Assembly: GCA_977006965.1 (NCBI GenBank)
Contig: OZ345353.1
Coordinates: forward strand, 4,030,001-4,094,000
DNA: 64,000 nucleotides
From: Phymatolithon calcareum
Taxonomy: Eukaryota; Rhodophyta; Florideophyceae; Hapalidiales
Direction of reading: 5' to 3'
In this document: positions 1-10,233 of the stretch, piece by piece
Position numbering within the stretch: the stretch's first letter is position 1
Layout of the letters: each line of letters begins with the position of its first letter
Program-made: the position numbers and the translations under genes
The notes under the pieces: generated by a model
Seen by the model: the letters and a program-made list of their open reading frames with translations, nothing else
Database searches by the model: none
What the model was told of the DNA's origin: nothing

Positions 1-2
1 TT

Positions 3-1907
3 CACGATGCCTTTGAAACGGAGGAAGCTACCGAAATTCCTCCAGCGATCATCAAGGTCGAGCAGAAACCCAACTATGCCAACATCCGTGAGGTTAAAGC
101 CGAAGACGTTGCAGTGGAGGATACCGTGGACGAACCAAAGGACAACGGGCATGGTCAGGACAGTGGCTGTAAAGAAGAATCTATCTCAACTTCTAATGCT
201 GACGCACCTCCTGAGTTAGTCGCGAAACCCATACTTCGTCGATCCACCCGTGTCTCAAAACTACCAAGTGATTTCTGGAATACTGGCCCGCATACAGCCA
301 TGTTGGTTCTCGAATCAGCCAACTTTGCAACTGAAACTGCTTTGTCTTCTCAAGAAGTTCCGCAGACTTTCAGAAGCGCCACGTCGAAAGACAACATTGA
401 CTATTGGTCCCCTGCGATTGAGAAAGAACCCTCATCTCTCATTCGCAACAAGACTTGGACATTAGTACCTCGCGAATCCGGTATGAACGTTCTCCCATGC
501 AAATACGTGTTCAAAGTCAAAGGCACTGGCCCGAAAGCTCGCATTGTCGCGAAAGGGTTCCGACAGGTGCACGGTGTGGATTACGGCGAAACATATGCCC
601 CGGTCGTGAAGTTCACATCAATTCGGATTCTTCTCGCCACGGTGGCAGTTCATGATCTCGAACTTGTCCAAATGGATGTCGTCACTGCATTCCTACATGG
701 AGACTTGGACGAAGATATCTACATGGACGTTCCCGCCGGATTTCGCGATCCCAAGCGTCCTGACCTCGTGCGTAAACTGTTGAAGGCACTCTACGGGATA
801 AAACAAGCTCCCCGACAATGGCATGCTAAGATTGATGATTTCTTAATCAATAAACTCGGATTTACAAGCAGTCCGAATGACCCGTGTCTTTATGTTCGGC
901 ACACATCCAAGAGCATTATGATCATTGCATTGTACGTCGATGACTTGCTCATTGCTGGCAACGACAATGTTGCAATTGCTTGGATGAACGGGGAGCTTAA
1001 CCGGCGATTCGAGATGAAGTATCTTGGAAACGCAAATGTATTCCTCGGATTGGAGATCCGTCGGGATCGCGATCTCCGAACATTACACCTATCGCAGAAG
1101 TCGTACGCGGAAACCGTTTTGAAGCGGTTTAACTTGGAAAATTCGAAACCGGTACCAACGTCGATGGAACCTTACAAGAAAATCAGTACCGTGCATGAAC
1201 TCGACATCACAGATTCTGTTTCATCCGAGGTTCCGTATCGACCTGCAATTGGAAGCGTCATGTATCTGATGGTTGGAAGTCGGCCGGATATCTCGGATGC
1301 TGTCGGAAAACTCTCCTCCTTTTGCGAGAATCCACTGCAAATCCATTGGATGGCTGTTAAGCGTGTTTTACGGTACATTGCCGGAGCTCGTGATCATGGG
1401 ATTCTATTCGGCAAAGACAGAAGTTTGACTCCAGTGGGGTATAGCGACTCCGACTGGGCAGGCTGTCAAGAAACTCGCAAGTCGACAAGTGGATACGTCT
1501 TCATGCTTGCAGGGGGAGCAATTAGCTGGCGATCTAAGAAGCAAACCATTGTCGCGACATCGTCATGTGAGGCTGAATACATTGCTGCATGTGCCGCCGC
1601 GAAAGAAGCAGTCTGGCTTTCGCGATTGATTTCCGACATACTTGGTTTCAACAAGCCATCTCGCATGCTCATCTTCTCGGACAACCAAGGGGCTATATCA
1701 TCCACTCAGAACGAGGCAATTACGCAACGAAACAAACATATTGATATTCAATGTCACTATGTTCGCGAAGCTGTGGCAACCGAGAAAGTGGAATTCAAGT
1801 ACTGTCCGACGGAGTTCATGGTCGCTGATGCACTTACGAAACCCCTAAGTCGAATCAAGGTATCCGAGTTCGCGAAAAAGATGAGACTGCATCCTGCACG
1901 TTCGTAA
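3..1907 (+). CDS. Ty1/copia pol polyprotein, C-terminal part (element A), cut by the window edge
   Basis: Reverse transcriptase and RNase H part of a copia polyprotein. The frame is open from base 3, so the true start lies outside the window; it stops at 1905-1907. The RVT_2 signatures are visible: LYGIKQAPRQWH, then the catalytic YVDDLLIAG near 930-955. The RNase H region follows with YSDSDWAGC, STSGYVFML, SSCEAEY and DNQGAI, and the usual copia end VADALTKPL. The first residues (FHDAFETEEATEI) are the linker between integrase and RT and match element B. A purine tract and an LTR follow directly, so this is the 3' half of a real element. No frame damage is visible in the part seen. Whether the element is complete depends on sequence to the left of the window. 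Confidence 0.93.
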   Translation, partial: HDAFETEEATEIPPAIIKVEQKPNYANIREVKAEDVAVEDTVDEPKDNGHGQDSGCKEESISTSNADAPPELVAKPILRRSTRVSKLPSDFWNTGPHTAMLVLESANFATETALSSQEVPQTFRSATSKDNIDYWSPAIEKEPSSLIRNKTWTLVPRESGMNVLPCKYVFKVKGTGPKARIVAKGFRQVHGVDYGETYAPVVKFTSIRILLATVAVHDLELVQMDVVTAFLHGDLDEDIYMDVPAGFRDPKRPDLVRKLLKALYGIKQAPRQWHAKIDDFLINKLGFTSSPNDPCLYVRHTSKSIMIIALYVDDLLIAGNDNVAIAWMNGELNRRFEMKYLGNANVFLGLEIRRDRDLRTLHLSQKSYAETVLKRFNLENSKPVPTSMEPYKKISTVHELDITDSVSSEVPYRPAIGSVMYLMVGSRPDISDAVGKLSSFCENPLQIHWMAVKRVLRYIAGARDHGILFGKDRSLTPVGYSDSDWAGCQETRKSTSGYVFMLAGGAISWRSKKQTIVATSSCEAEYIAACAAAKEAVWLSRLISDILGFNKPSRMLIFSDNQGAISSTQNEAITQRNKHIDIQCHYVREAVATEKVEFKYCPTEFMVADALTKPLSRIKVSEFAKKMRLHPARS

Positions 1908-1918
1908 GCTTCTTCGAT

Positions 1919-1928
1919 CGAGGGGGAG
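1919..1928 (+). other. Polypurine tract of copia element A
   Basis: CGAGGGGGAG lies immediately before the LTR start TGTTGG. The same tract precedes the LTR at 7801. This is the usual site of plus-strand priming in LTR retrotransposons. Confidence 0.8.
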
Positions 1929-2218
1929 TGTTGGAAATGTGACTGCTTTGATCTCTTGTCGCAGCACACATTATCCTATATCATAAGTCCCTAACAATTT
2001 TTCATATGTTATCATAGAATCAATCCATGTTTTTTCATATTTACTGACAATGTAGCAGTTCAATCAATTTCTTGATTGATATTGTCATTGTCAGTAATTC
2101 AATCATTTTGTTGATTGAATCAATCACAGTCGACATTTCAATCTTTTAGTTGATTGATTCAATCACAGTTAGTAGTGCAATGAGCATCGGAAGTCTTATC
2201 ATACCTCAATCTGAGGCC

Positions 2219-2225
2219 TATATAA
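2219..2225 (+). promoter_or_regulatory. TATA box in copia LTR
   Basis: TATATAA occurs in the LTR about 20-30 bases before the likely transcription start. The same box is at 8092-8098 (+) and 7384-7390 (-) in the sister LTRs, so it is conserved in position. Use as the element promoter is inferred. Confidence 0.6.
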
Positions 2226-2276
2226 GACCCGGATCTGATGCCCCGACTCAATAAACCAAGGAACATCTCACAACCA

Positions 2277-2372
2277 ACGCAACCATCTCAACCATCTCAA
2301 CCATCTCAACCATCTCAACCATCTCAACCACCTCAACCATCTCAATCACCTCAACCATCTCAACCATCTCAA
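2277..2372 (+). repeat. 9-bp minisatellite (CAACCATCT)n inside the copia LTR
   Basis: About ten imperfect units of CAACCATCT lie downstream of the TATA box. In one frame they code for repeated Gln-Pro-Ser after an ATG at 2238. The other two LTRs have the same array with different unit numbers, fewest in the LTR ending at 8219. Confidence 0.9.
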
Positions 2373-2400
2373 ACATCAACAACCAAACCTCCATCCAACA

Positions 2401-5400
2401 TCCGTCGGACAGTACTTGAATTCCACTTTCTCGGTTGCCACAGCTTCGCGAACATAGTGACATTGAATATCAATATGTTTGTTTCGTTGCGTAATTGCCT
2501 CGTTCTGAGTGGATAATATAGCGCCTTGGTTGTCCGAGAAGATGAGCATGCGAGATGGCTTGCTGAAACCAAGTATGTCGGAAATCAATTGCGAAAGCCA
2601 GACTGCTTCTTTCGCGGCGGCACATGCTGCAATGTATTCAGCCTCACATGACGATGTCGCGACAATGGTTTGCTTCTTGGATCGCCAGCTAATTGCTCCC
2701 CCTGCAAGCATGAAGGCGTATCCACTTGTCGACTTGCGAGTTTCTTGACAGCCTGCCCAGTCGGAGTCGCTATACCCCACTGGAGTCAAACTTCTGTCTT
2801 TGCCAAATAGAATCCCATGATCACGAGTTCCGACGATGTACCGTAAAACACGCTTAACAGCCGTCCAATGGATTTGCAGTGGATTCTCACAGAAGGAAGA
2901 GAGTTTTCGGACAGCATCCGAGATATCCGGACGACTTCCAATCATCAGATACATAACGCTTCCAATTGCAGGTCGATACGGAACCTCGGATGAAACAGAA
3001 TCTGTGATGTCGAGTTCATGCACGGTACTGGTTTTCTTGTAAGGCTCCATCGGCGTTGGTACCGGTTTCGAATTTTCCAAGTTAAACCGCTTCAAAACGG
3101 TTTCCGCGTACGACTTCTGCGATAGGTGTAATGTTCGGAGATCGCGATCCCGACGGATCTCCAATCCGAGGAATACGCTTGCGTTTCCAAGATACTTCAT
3201 CTCGAATCGCCGGTTAAGCTCCCCGTTCATCCAATCAATGGCAACATTATCGTTGCCAGCAATGATCAAGTCATCGACGTACAATGCAATGATCATAATG
3301 CTCTTGGATGTGTGCCGAACATAAAGACACGGGTCATTCGGACTGCTTGTAAATCCGAGTTTATTGATTAAGAAATCATCAATCTTAGCATGCCATTGTC
3401 GGGGAGCTTGTTTTATCCCGTAGAGTGCCTTCAACAGTTTACGCACGAGGTCAGGACGCTTGGGATCGCGAAATCCGGCGGGAACGTCCATGTAAATATC
3501 TTCATCCAAGTCTCCGTGCAAGAATGCAGTGACGACATCCATTTGGACAAGTTCGAGATCATGAACTGCCACCGTGGCGAGAAGAATCCGAATTGATGTG
3601 AACTTCACGACTGGGGCATATGTTTCGCCGTAATCCACACCGTGCACCTGTCGGAACCCTTTCGCGACAATGCGAGCTTTCGGGCCAGTGTCCTTGACTT
3701 TAAACACATATTTGCAAGGGAGAACGTTCATTCCGGATTCGCGTGGTACTAATGTCCAAGTCTTGTTGCGCATGAGAGATGAGTGTTCCTTCTCCATCGC
3801 AGGGGACCAATAGTCAACGTTGTCTTTAGACGTCGCGCTTCTGAAAGTCTGCGGAACTTCTTGAGAAGACAAAGCAGTTTCAGTTGAAAAGTTGGCGGAT
3901 TCGAGAGCCAATATGGCTGTATGCGGACCAGCATTCCAGAAATAATTTGGTGGCTTTGAGACACGGGTGGATCGACGAAGTATGCGTTTTGCGACTAACT
4001 CAGGAGTTGCGTCAGCATTAGAAGTTGAGATAGATTCTTCTTTAGAGATACTGTGCTGACCATCACCGTTATCCTTTCGTTCGTCCATGGTACCCTCCAC
4101 TGCAACGTCTTCGGCTTTAACCTCACGGATGTTGGCATAGTTGGGTTTCTGCTCGACCTTGATGATCGCTGTAGGAATTTCGGTAGCTTCCTCGGTTTCA
4201 AAAGCATCGTGAAAGCTTTGGTCAAACCCTGCATTTGGAAAGCTGATTGGTATATCCGTTTTAGGATTCTCAGTTTCGCATGCCATTCGTCAAATATAAC
4301 ATCCCGTGATACGATCACCTTGCATGCATTCGGATCCCATAACTTGTATCCCTTAGATGCAAACGAGTATCCCATCATGATCGCTTCACGAGTGCGAGAG
4401 TCGAGTTTCTTGACCTTCTTTTTCGGAACCACGTACCAACACTTAGCGCCAAATACGCGTAAGTGTTCCAAGTTTGGTGCGGCTCCCATCCATATGTGAT
4501 GGGGGGTCGTGTTCGAAGGAAGTCCTCGCGACGTAACTCGATTTCGGACATACACAGCAGTTGAGAGTGCTTCAGCCCAGAACTTCTTCTCGATGCCTTT
4601 GTGATGAAGCATCGAGCGCACTAAGTTGAGAAAAGTGCGGTTCATGCGCTCAGCCACCCCATTCTGTTGAGGAGTGTAAGCAACGGTGAGTTGATGGTGA
4701 ATACCGTGATCGGAAAGATATGACTTGAACTCATTTGACAGGTATTCTCCTCCGTTATCGGTCCGAATAGCTTTGAGCTTAGATGCAGGTGAGAACTGAT
4801 GTACGTTGAGGTGTTTCAGCTTTCTTCCGGTGTGTGTTTCAGCGTATTTGTGAAATTTCTGAAAGCACTCAAAGCTCTCGGACTTCTTTCGCATGGTGAA
4901 AACTGTGGTCCATTTGGAGTGATCATCGATAAACGTGATGAAATACCGAGAGCAACCTAGTGATGGGATGTCAATTGGACCGAGAACGTCGGAATGCGCG
5001 AGATCGAGAATTGCGTCCGAGCGATAACCACTAGACTTCGGGATAGGAGCACGATGTGCTTTCCCAGCAATGCAACCTTTGCATACATTGTCCGACGAAG
5101 ACCCTCGATCGATATGCAATCCTTTTACAACCCCATGGCGTGCCATGCCGGAGATTCCAGTAGGATTGACATGCACGAGACGCTCGTGCCATAGCTGTAG
5201 GCTGACGAGGGATGTTTCCTTGGACATGGGTTTGTTCTCCGGACGATCTAGAATGTATAGATCTTTGCGGAGAGTACCTTGGGGGATAATCTCATCATTT
5301 GCCTTGATGTAGCACCGTTTGCTTTTGAATAAGATCCCATACCCATACACGTCCAGTTTAGAAACGGAAAGGAGCGAATAACCAAAGTCCGGAATATGAA

Positions 5401-6469
5401 GAACGTTTTGGAGCATACACTGAGACCGTTTTCCGTTGATGCTGAGTGTCACGATAGCATCGCCTTTTCCTGCTATCGTTGCAGTTGCTCTAGTTCCCAT
5501 TTCGACAGTCGACCTCATTTCCGTGTATGAGACAAAGATGGAACGATCGAATGTCATGTGGGATGTGCTTCCGGAGTCGATAATCCATGACGTGGACTTT
5601 TCGGGAACGTTTGAGTTTCGAACCTTTGCCATTAAGCAAACGTAGTCAGAATCAGACATGGCACGAATAGATTCTGTTTCACCAGCAATTAAGGCAGTCG
5701 GTTTGTCCTTATTTCCTTTTCGACCCGGAGGTTTGTATCCCGGTGGTGCAAGGTGTGGAAACCTGACCCAACACCTGAGAGAAGGATGTCCAGCTCGATT
5801 GCAATGATCACAATGGTCGTAGGCGTATGAACCATTTTGAGTTGCACTTACAAGAGCCGTGGACTCAGACTTCTCCGTCGAGGCTTCGAGGCGCATAGTC
5901 ATACGTTGCTCCTCTTGTAGAAGTCGGCTCTTCACAAACTCGAGAGAGAATGTCTCGTCCTCGTTCCCAAGTGCGTCTAAGGCACTGATGAGACTGTCAT
6001 AACGATCCGGAAGACCATTCAGGACAGCCATTGCCATTTCCTTGTCGTCGATGTCAACACCCATTGATTTGAGTGTGGATGCGAGCTGACGAATTCGGTT
6101 GGTGTATGGCAGTATCTTTTCGCCCTCGAACATTGTGGCGGTATAGAACTTGCGACGAGCAGCGAGTTTGTTAAGAAGCGTATGGCGTTCGAATATGTTG
6201 AGAATCGCCTGCCACATTTCTTTCGCCGTTTCAACACCTCGAACATGTTCGAGATGGGCATCGGAAAGGGATAGACCAATAATTGCTTTAGCCTTATTGT
6301 CATGTCGACGCCAGACTTTGAACTCGTCTGTGTCCCTTGCCGGAGGGCTTACCTCGATGTACTCATCGAGCTCGCGGAATGATAGTACTAGCTGAATTTT
6401 CTGTTTCCAAGCGTGGAAATTGGTCTCGGTGAGTTTTTTGTCCTTCAGCGTTCCTTGCGAGTTGTCCAT
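2401..6469 (-). pseudogene. Ty1/copia gag-pol polyprotein (element B), one frameshift, 3' end inverted away from its tail
   Basis: Nearly full copia gag-pol on the minus strand. The first in-frame ATG is at 6469, after a GTG-led extension. Gag carries the knuckle CDHCNRAGHPSLRC (CX2CX4HX4C) near 5800. Protease has SWIIDSGSTSHM near 5580. Integrase shows the HHCC region (LWHERLVHV ... CKGCIAGKAH), HSDVLGP, TDNGGEY and NGVAERMNRT. RT has YVDDLIIAG, and RNase H has YSDSDWAGC and SCEAEY. Near 4280 the frame changes: VIFDEWHA in the gag-integrase frame continues as CETENPK in the RT frame, so one base has been gained or lost. The coding sequence stops abruptly at KYCPT, where it meets an LTR end at 2400/2401. 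The missing tail (MVADALTKPL...) lies at 7681-7779 in the opposite orientation. Confidence 0.93.
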
Positions 6470-7200
6470 ATTTTGGACTGGGGGTTCTTGAAATCTTGTC
6501 GAAGATCCGTTCAGGGAGTCCACTGCGAGTTAACAAAAGTTAACTATCAAGGCAATCTATCCCTTATAGGAAATTCGCGTCGAGTCAGTGTGACCCGGAG
6601 CTTGATCTGGGGATGGCTCTTGGCCGTATACCTCTTGAAGATAGGGCTGTCTTTAGGCCGTTTACCTCTTGTGGCGTTTTGGTACACCTGAACCTGCAGC
6701 CGACAACACGCACTGCAAGACGTATCCGTCAATTCCAATATCCTAAATTCCAATGTTAATGTTGGCACACCCCACCGAGCAAGTACTTCGTGAGGCTATA
6801 ATTGCGACCTTTTCCTTGAAGATGAGTATACGGGGCCTACTGACCACGCGCTGTGCGTGGCAGACTGTCTTTCAAATCGGTAAACCGTACTCCAACAAGT
6901 CTTTCAGATTCCCTTCCAATCACACAACAGAATTCTGCAGAGCCGAGATGCGTCCAGGTGGATACTCGGAAGACTACTCGATTTCTCAAGCGTATATCCC
7001 TTTCACCACGTAGCAGAGCACGGATGTTGTCAGACTGTTTCGTAGATTATACTCTGTGCAGAGTCGCTTTAGGCTGGCCGAAGGATGGCGCAGATACCAC
7101 AGGGCTTTAAACCTTTTGATGATGAATATTGGTTGAGAATGAATTACCGAGTGGGAAGGAGGACCCCTCGGTAAGGTGATAGCGCTGGTTGATTATGCGT
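6470..7200 (-). other. Copia element B untranslated leader
   Basis: Roughly 730 bases lie between the primer site and the gag ATG. No coding signature was recognised. A leader of this length is plausible for a copia element. Confidence 0.5.
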
Positions 7201-7217
7201 TATCTGGGCCTATAACC
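7201..7217 (-). other. Primer binding site of copia element B (half-tRNA type)
   Basis: Immediately after the LTR end, the minus strand reads GGTTATAGGCCCAGATA. Its complement reads like the anticodon stem and loop of a tRNA (CTGGGCCTATAACC), close to that of initiator Met tRNA. This is the layout of Drosophila copia, which primes from an internal tRNA-iMet fragment rather than from the 3' CCA end. The anticodon base differs from CAU, so the exact tRNA is uncertain. Confidence 0.55.
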
Positions 7218-7680
7218 TGTTGGATGGAGGTTTGATTGTTGATGTTTGAGATGGTTGAGATGGTTGAGGTGATTGAGATGGTTGAGGTGGTTGAGATGGT
7301 TGAGATGGTTGAGATGGTTGAGATGGTTGGGTTGGTTTTGAGATGTTCCTTGGTTTACTGAGTCGGGGCATCAGATCCGGGTCTTATATAGGCCTCAGAT
7401 TGAGGTATGATAAGACTTCTGATGCTCATTGCACTACTAACTGTGATTGAATCAATCAACTAAAAGATTGAAATGTCGACTGTGATTGATTCAATCAACA
7501 AAATGATTGAATTACTGACAATGACATGATCAATCAAGAAATTGATTGAACTGCTACATTGTCAGTAAATATGAAAAAACATGGATTGATTCTAGGATAA
7601 CATATGAGAAATGGTTAGGGACTTATGATATAGGATAATGTGTACTGCGACAAGAGATCCAAGCAGTCACATTTCCAACA
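7218..7680 (-). repeat. Copia LTR (element B 5' LTR, reverse orientation)
   Basis: Reverse complement of the LTR: it starts TGTTGGAAATG at 7680 and ends CATCCAACA at 7218. The inner side borders the primer binding site, so this is the 5' LTR of element B. The outer side (7680) abuts not host DNA but the coding tail of the same kind of element in forward orientation. Confidence 0.92.
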
Positions 7681-7779
7681 ACAGAGTGCATGGTCGCTGA
7701 TGCACTTACGAAACCCCTAAGTCGAATCAAGGTGTCCGAGTTCGCGAAAAAGATGGGGTTGCATCCTGCACGTTCGTAA
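7681..7779 (+). pseudogene. Copia pol C-terminal tail separated from element B by inversion
   Basis: This stretch encodes MVADALTKPLSRIKV...GLHPARS and a stop, equal to the end of element A's polyprotein. It starts exactly where element B's frame breaks off (after KYCPT). The five bases ACAGA at its start correspond to ACGGA at the other break. It is followed by the tract CGAGGGGGAG (7791-7800) and an LTR. It cannot be translated on its own. Confidence 0.9.
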
Positions 7780-7800
7780 GCTTATTCGATCGAGGGGGAG

Positions 7801-8219
7801 TGTTGGAAATGTGACTGCTTGGAGCATTTGTCGCAGTACACATTATCCTTTGTCATAAGTCTCTAACCATTTCTCATATGTTATGATAGAATCAATCCAT
7901 GTTTTTTTCATCTTTACTAACAATGTAGCAGTTCAATCAATTTCTTGATTGATCTTGTTATTGTCAGTAATTCAATCATTTTGTTGATTGAATCAATCAC
8001 AGTCGACATTTCAATCTTTTAGTTGATTGAATCAATCACAGTTAGTAGTGCAATGAGCATCAGAAGTCTTATCATACCTCAATCTGAGGCCTATATAAGA
8101 CCCAGATCTGAAGCCCCGACTCAATAAACCAAGGAACATCTCACAACCAACCCAACCATCTCAACCATCTCAACCATCTCAACCACCTCAACCATCAACA
8201 ACCAAACCTCCATCCAACA
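7801..8219 (+). repeat. Copia LTR (3' LTR of the rearranged element)
   Basis: TGTTGGAAATG to CATCCAACA with the polypurine tract directly before it. The 9-bp array is short here, about four units. Flanking DNA starts at 8220 (GGATT). The TATATAA box is at 8092-8098. Confidence 0.92.
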
Positions 8220-8320
8220 GGATTCACCCACAGTTTTCTGAGATCAGTAACAATCCGGACTGTGACTAGATCTTTAATGATAGTGCTAGCTTTGCACGTC
8301 GTGTGCAAAGGTACACTGCT

Positions 8321-8908
8321 ATGGTTGAAGTTATAATCAAGGTAAACAAGAAACTTCAGGAGCAGAGAATTCGCCTTGCGAAGGTGCGAGCCATGCTGAA
8401 TAGACTTATCCAGCTAGTTTCGGAGGAGAAAAATGGCCCTAACACCGATCAGAGCCGACTTGGAGGCTGCGGACTCAGAACGCAGTACATTTCTGCATCC
8501 AGTGCCATTGTATCAGATCCTCATTTTGAATCTGGTGTCGTGAAAATACAGCAAAGGAAGACGCATACAATGTCGGCTGAAGATCGTGATGTCTGCCAAG
8601 GATTGTTGCATGAATTAGTCGAGCATCACCATATTCCGCAACGGATTGCTCCTGATGGCATTGAAGACATACTTAATGCTGGGGACGACAGTTCTCATGA
8701 AGACGAGTACATCAATTGTGATTTTATTTTGGCTTCCACTGCTGAAGTAGAACGACTTTTGATTCTTGCGAAGTATGTCCTTACTGATCAACGCTCCAGG
8801 CTAGAAACCGTGCTTTTCGAGTCACTTTTGTTTTTGAAAGTGAACAGCGGATTTTGGGATCAGAATCTAGTCTCCCAGGCTGTTCGAGCGTGCAGAGAGT
8901 CTAAGTAA
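8321..8908 (+). CDS. Hypothetical protein, 195 aa
   Basis: Uninterrupted ORF from the ATG at 8321 to the stop at 8906-8908; a GTG-led extension begins at 8303. I do not recognise the family. The N-terminus (residues about 5-35) is rich in Lys, Glu, Arg and Leu with heptad spacing and may form a short coiled coil. The middle carries an acidic patch (AGDDSSHEDEY). No membrane segment or signal peptide is seen. It begins only 100 bases after the copia LTR, so the insertion may have removed its promoter or a 5' exon; a CCCACAG sequence at about 8227 could be a splice acceptor. It may be the last exon of a host gene. Confidence 0.4.
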   Translation: MVEVIIKVNKKLQEQRIRLAKVRAMLNRLIQLVSEEKNGPNTDQSRLGGCGLRTQYISASSAIVSDPHFESGVVKIQQRKTHTMSAEDRDVCQGLLHELVEHHHIPQRIAPDGIEDILNAGDDSSHEDEYINCDFILASTAEVERLLILAKYVLTDQRSRLETVLFESLLFLKVNSGFWDQNLVSQAVRACRESK

Positions 8909-9109
8909 TAGAGGAATGTAAAAACCGGGTGAAATCTGCAATTAATTGGCATTATTGCAATTATTGCTAAGACAAAGAATAGCAATTTTTATTTTTCGTG
9001 GCAAGAATAATTGCAATATATATTTTGGCGTACGATTTTTTTCCAATTCTTTCCAATTATATTGCTCCTACCCCTGGCAAGGAGGACAGACAGTCGAATG
9101 CAGTAATAC

Positions 9110-9480
9110 CAGGGGAATGTTAAAGGGAGCAGAAACGCCGACATCACAAGTTACATAAATTTAATTGTGAAACATACCCCTTCGTGTGCCGACTGGATTA
9201 TGAGTTTATTTGATAATCAAAAAAACTCCGACTAAGCAGTGTAGTGCCTTTATTTCCCATCATTTCTCTCCACAAAGCCTAGCCCTCGAACGAGAACTAC
9301 CGCTACATTGGCAAACTCCCAATGTTCGTGCCAACCGACCTTATTTTTTCTCATTAAAAACATGCATATATGATACATTTTCATATCGCATGAAAAGCTT
9401 CATAGAAATTGTATGGACCCATTTCCAGAAAAGCAGTATGACAGCCGGTTTGCGTTACTCTCCCCAATAACATTCCCCTG
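9110..9480. mobile_element. MITE with CAGGGG-type terminal inverted repeats
   Basis: The ends are CAGGGGAATGTTA and TAACATTCCCCTG, perfect inverted repeats of 13 bp with more partial pairing inward. It is flanked by GTAATAC on the left and GTAATGC on the right, a 7-bp target duplication with one change. The paralogous sequence near 24430-24450 reads straight across this point without the insert (GGTAATACAAAAAC), giving an empty-site comparison. There is no coding content. CAGGGG ends recall hAT elements, which normally duplicate 8 bp, so the class is uncertain. Confidence 0.7.
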
Positions 9481-10233
9481 GTAATGCAAAAACATGCACA
9501 TCGCCGACATGAATACGTATCTATACTAAGGGAAAGTCACTGTAATCTCATTTTCTCTTTCTCCCATTTTTCTTCATTTTTCTACTGTTGAGCTAGATAC
9601 ATTGATCTCGTTTGCACATTCGGGAACCCTCACATCTTGATATTCAAGCTTTACAGAGAAGTAAAGCAAATAATAGAATACGTTCATGTCGATGACGGTG
9701 TCGTGAACATGTTTCTATACTAACTCTAAAGTGATGGAGTCGAACTGAGAAACTCGGAAACAAGTTGTTTCTGCCCGCATCATAAGATATCACATTTTTC
9801 GCTCTGCCACAAACTGGCCAATTTTTACCAGTGAGTTCCAGTCTGTATTCAATGTTTTTCGCATAGTTCATCAAATTTGTTTTATATATGCTAAACGCTA
9901 CCGGACTGTGCAGCACAATGGAATACGGTTGACACAAAAATCACGAATTTGATTCGAGCAATTTGTATATGTAATTAAATGGATTTTATATAGAAGGTAC
10001 CATGAGTCCCAATTGAAGGCAAGTGACTGCATATCAATGCCGGCTGCACACAATCACTGAGAAGAGGAATGCCTTTCAATTGACCTATATTAAACCCTAC
10101 CCTAGCACACAAAGTATCTTTTACAAATCAAATACAAGAAAATTAGTTGAGACTGAATTAATACTCCTGTGTTGAAGCACATATATTCCGGCGAAATCGG
10201 ACAAAAAAGCAACGATTCGGGAGTTGGCTCGTG
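9481..10233 (+). other. Conserved upstream region of membrane-protein gene copy 1
   Basis: About 750 bases that closely match 24440-26374 once two retro-insertions there are removed, and in its nearer part also match the reverse of 41125-41400. Shared stretches include the CCGGCTGCACACAATCACT area, TTAAACCCTACCCTAG, and CATATATTCCGGCGA just before the ATG. It holds no open frame common to the copies. Conservation of this flank in all three copies suggests it is either the promoter or part of a larger duplicated unit. Confidence 0.6.

Larger units (their letters stand above)
1929..2400 (+). repeat. Copia LTR (element A 3' LTR; junction LTR of the rearranged element)
   Basis: The LTR runs from TGTTGGAAATG to CATCCAACA, with 6-bp terminal inverted repeats TGTTGG/CCAACA. 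It matches the LTRs at 7218-7680 (reverse) and 7801-8219 (forward). It holds TTGATTGA-type repeats in U3, a TATATAA box, and a variable array of 9-bp units near its end. Its exact 3' end (base 2400) is joined directly to inverted internal sequence of element B rather than to host DNA, which is central to the autointegration finding. The length differences between the three LTRs come mostly from the 9-bp array. Confidence 0.92.

Noticed and set aside
2277-2372. CRISPR-like array
   Set aside because: Nine-base units without spacers. It is a minisatellite inside an LTR.
2401-7680. Element B as an ordinary minus-strand copia insertion into element A's neighbour
   Set aside because: An ordinary insertion would have an LTR at both ends in the same orientation as B. 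Here the 3' LTR of B is missing and its coding tail reappears in the opposite orientation after the 5' LTR, with a 5-bp duplication at the internal target.
9644-9937. 97-codon minus-strand frame conserved at 24912-25124
   Set aside because: The DNA is conserved because the whole upstream region of the membrane gene is duplicated. The frame is not maintained across the second copy.
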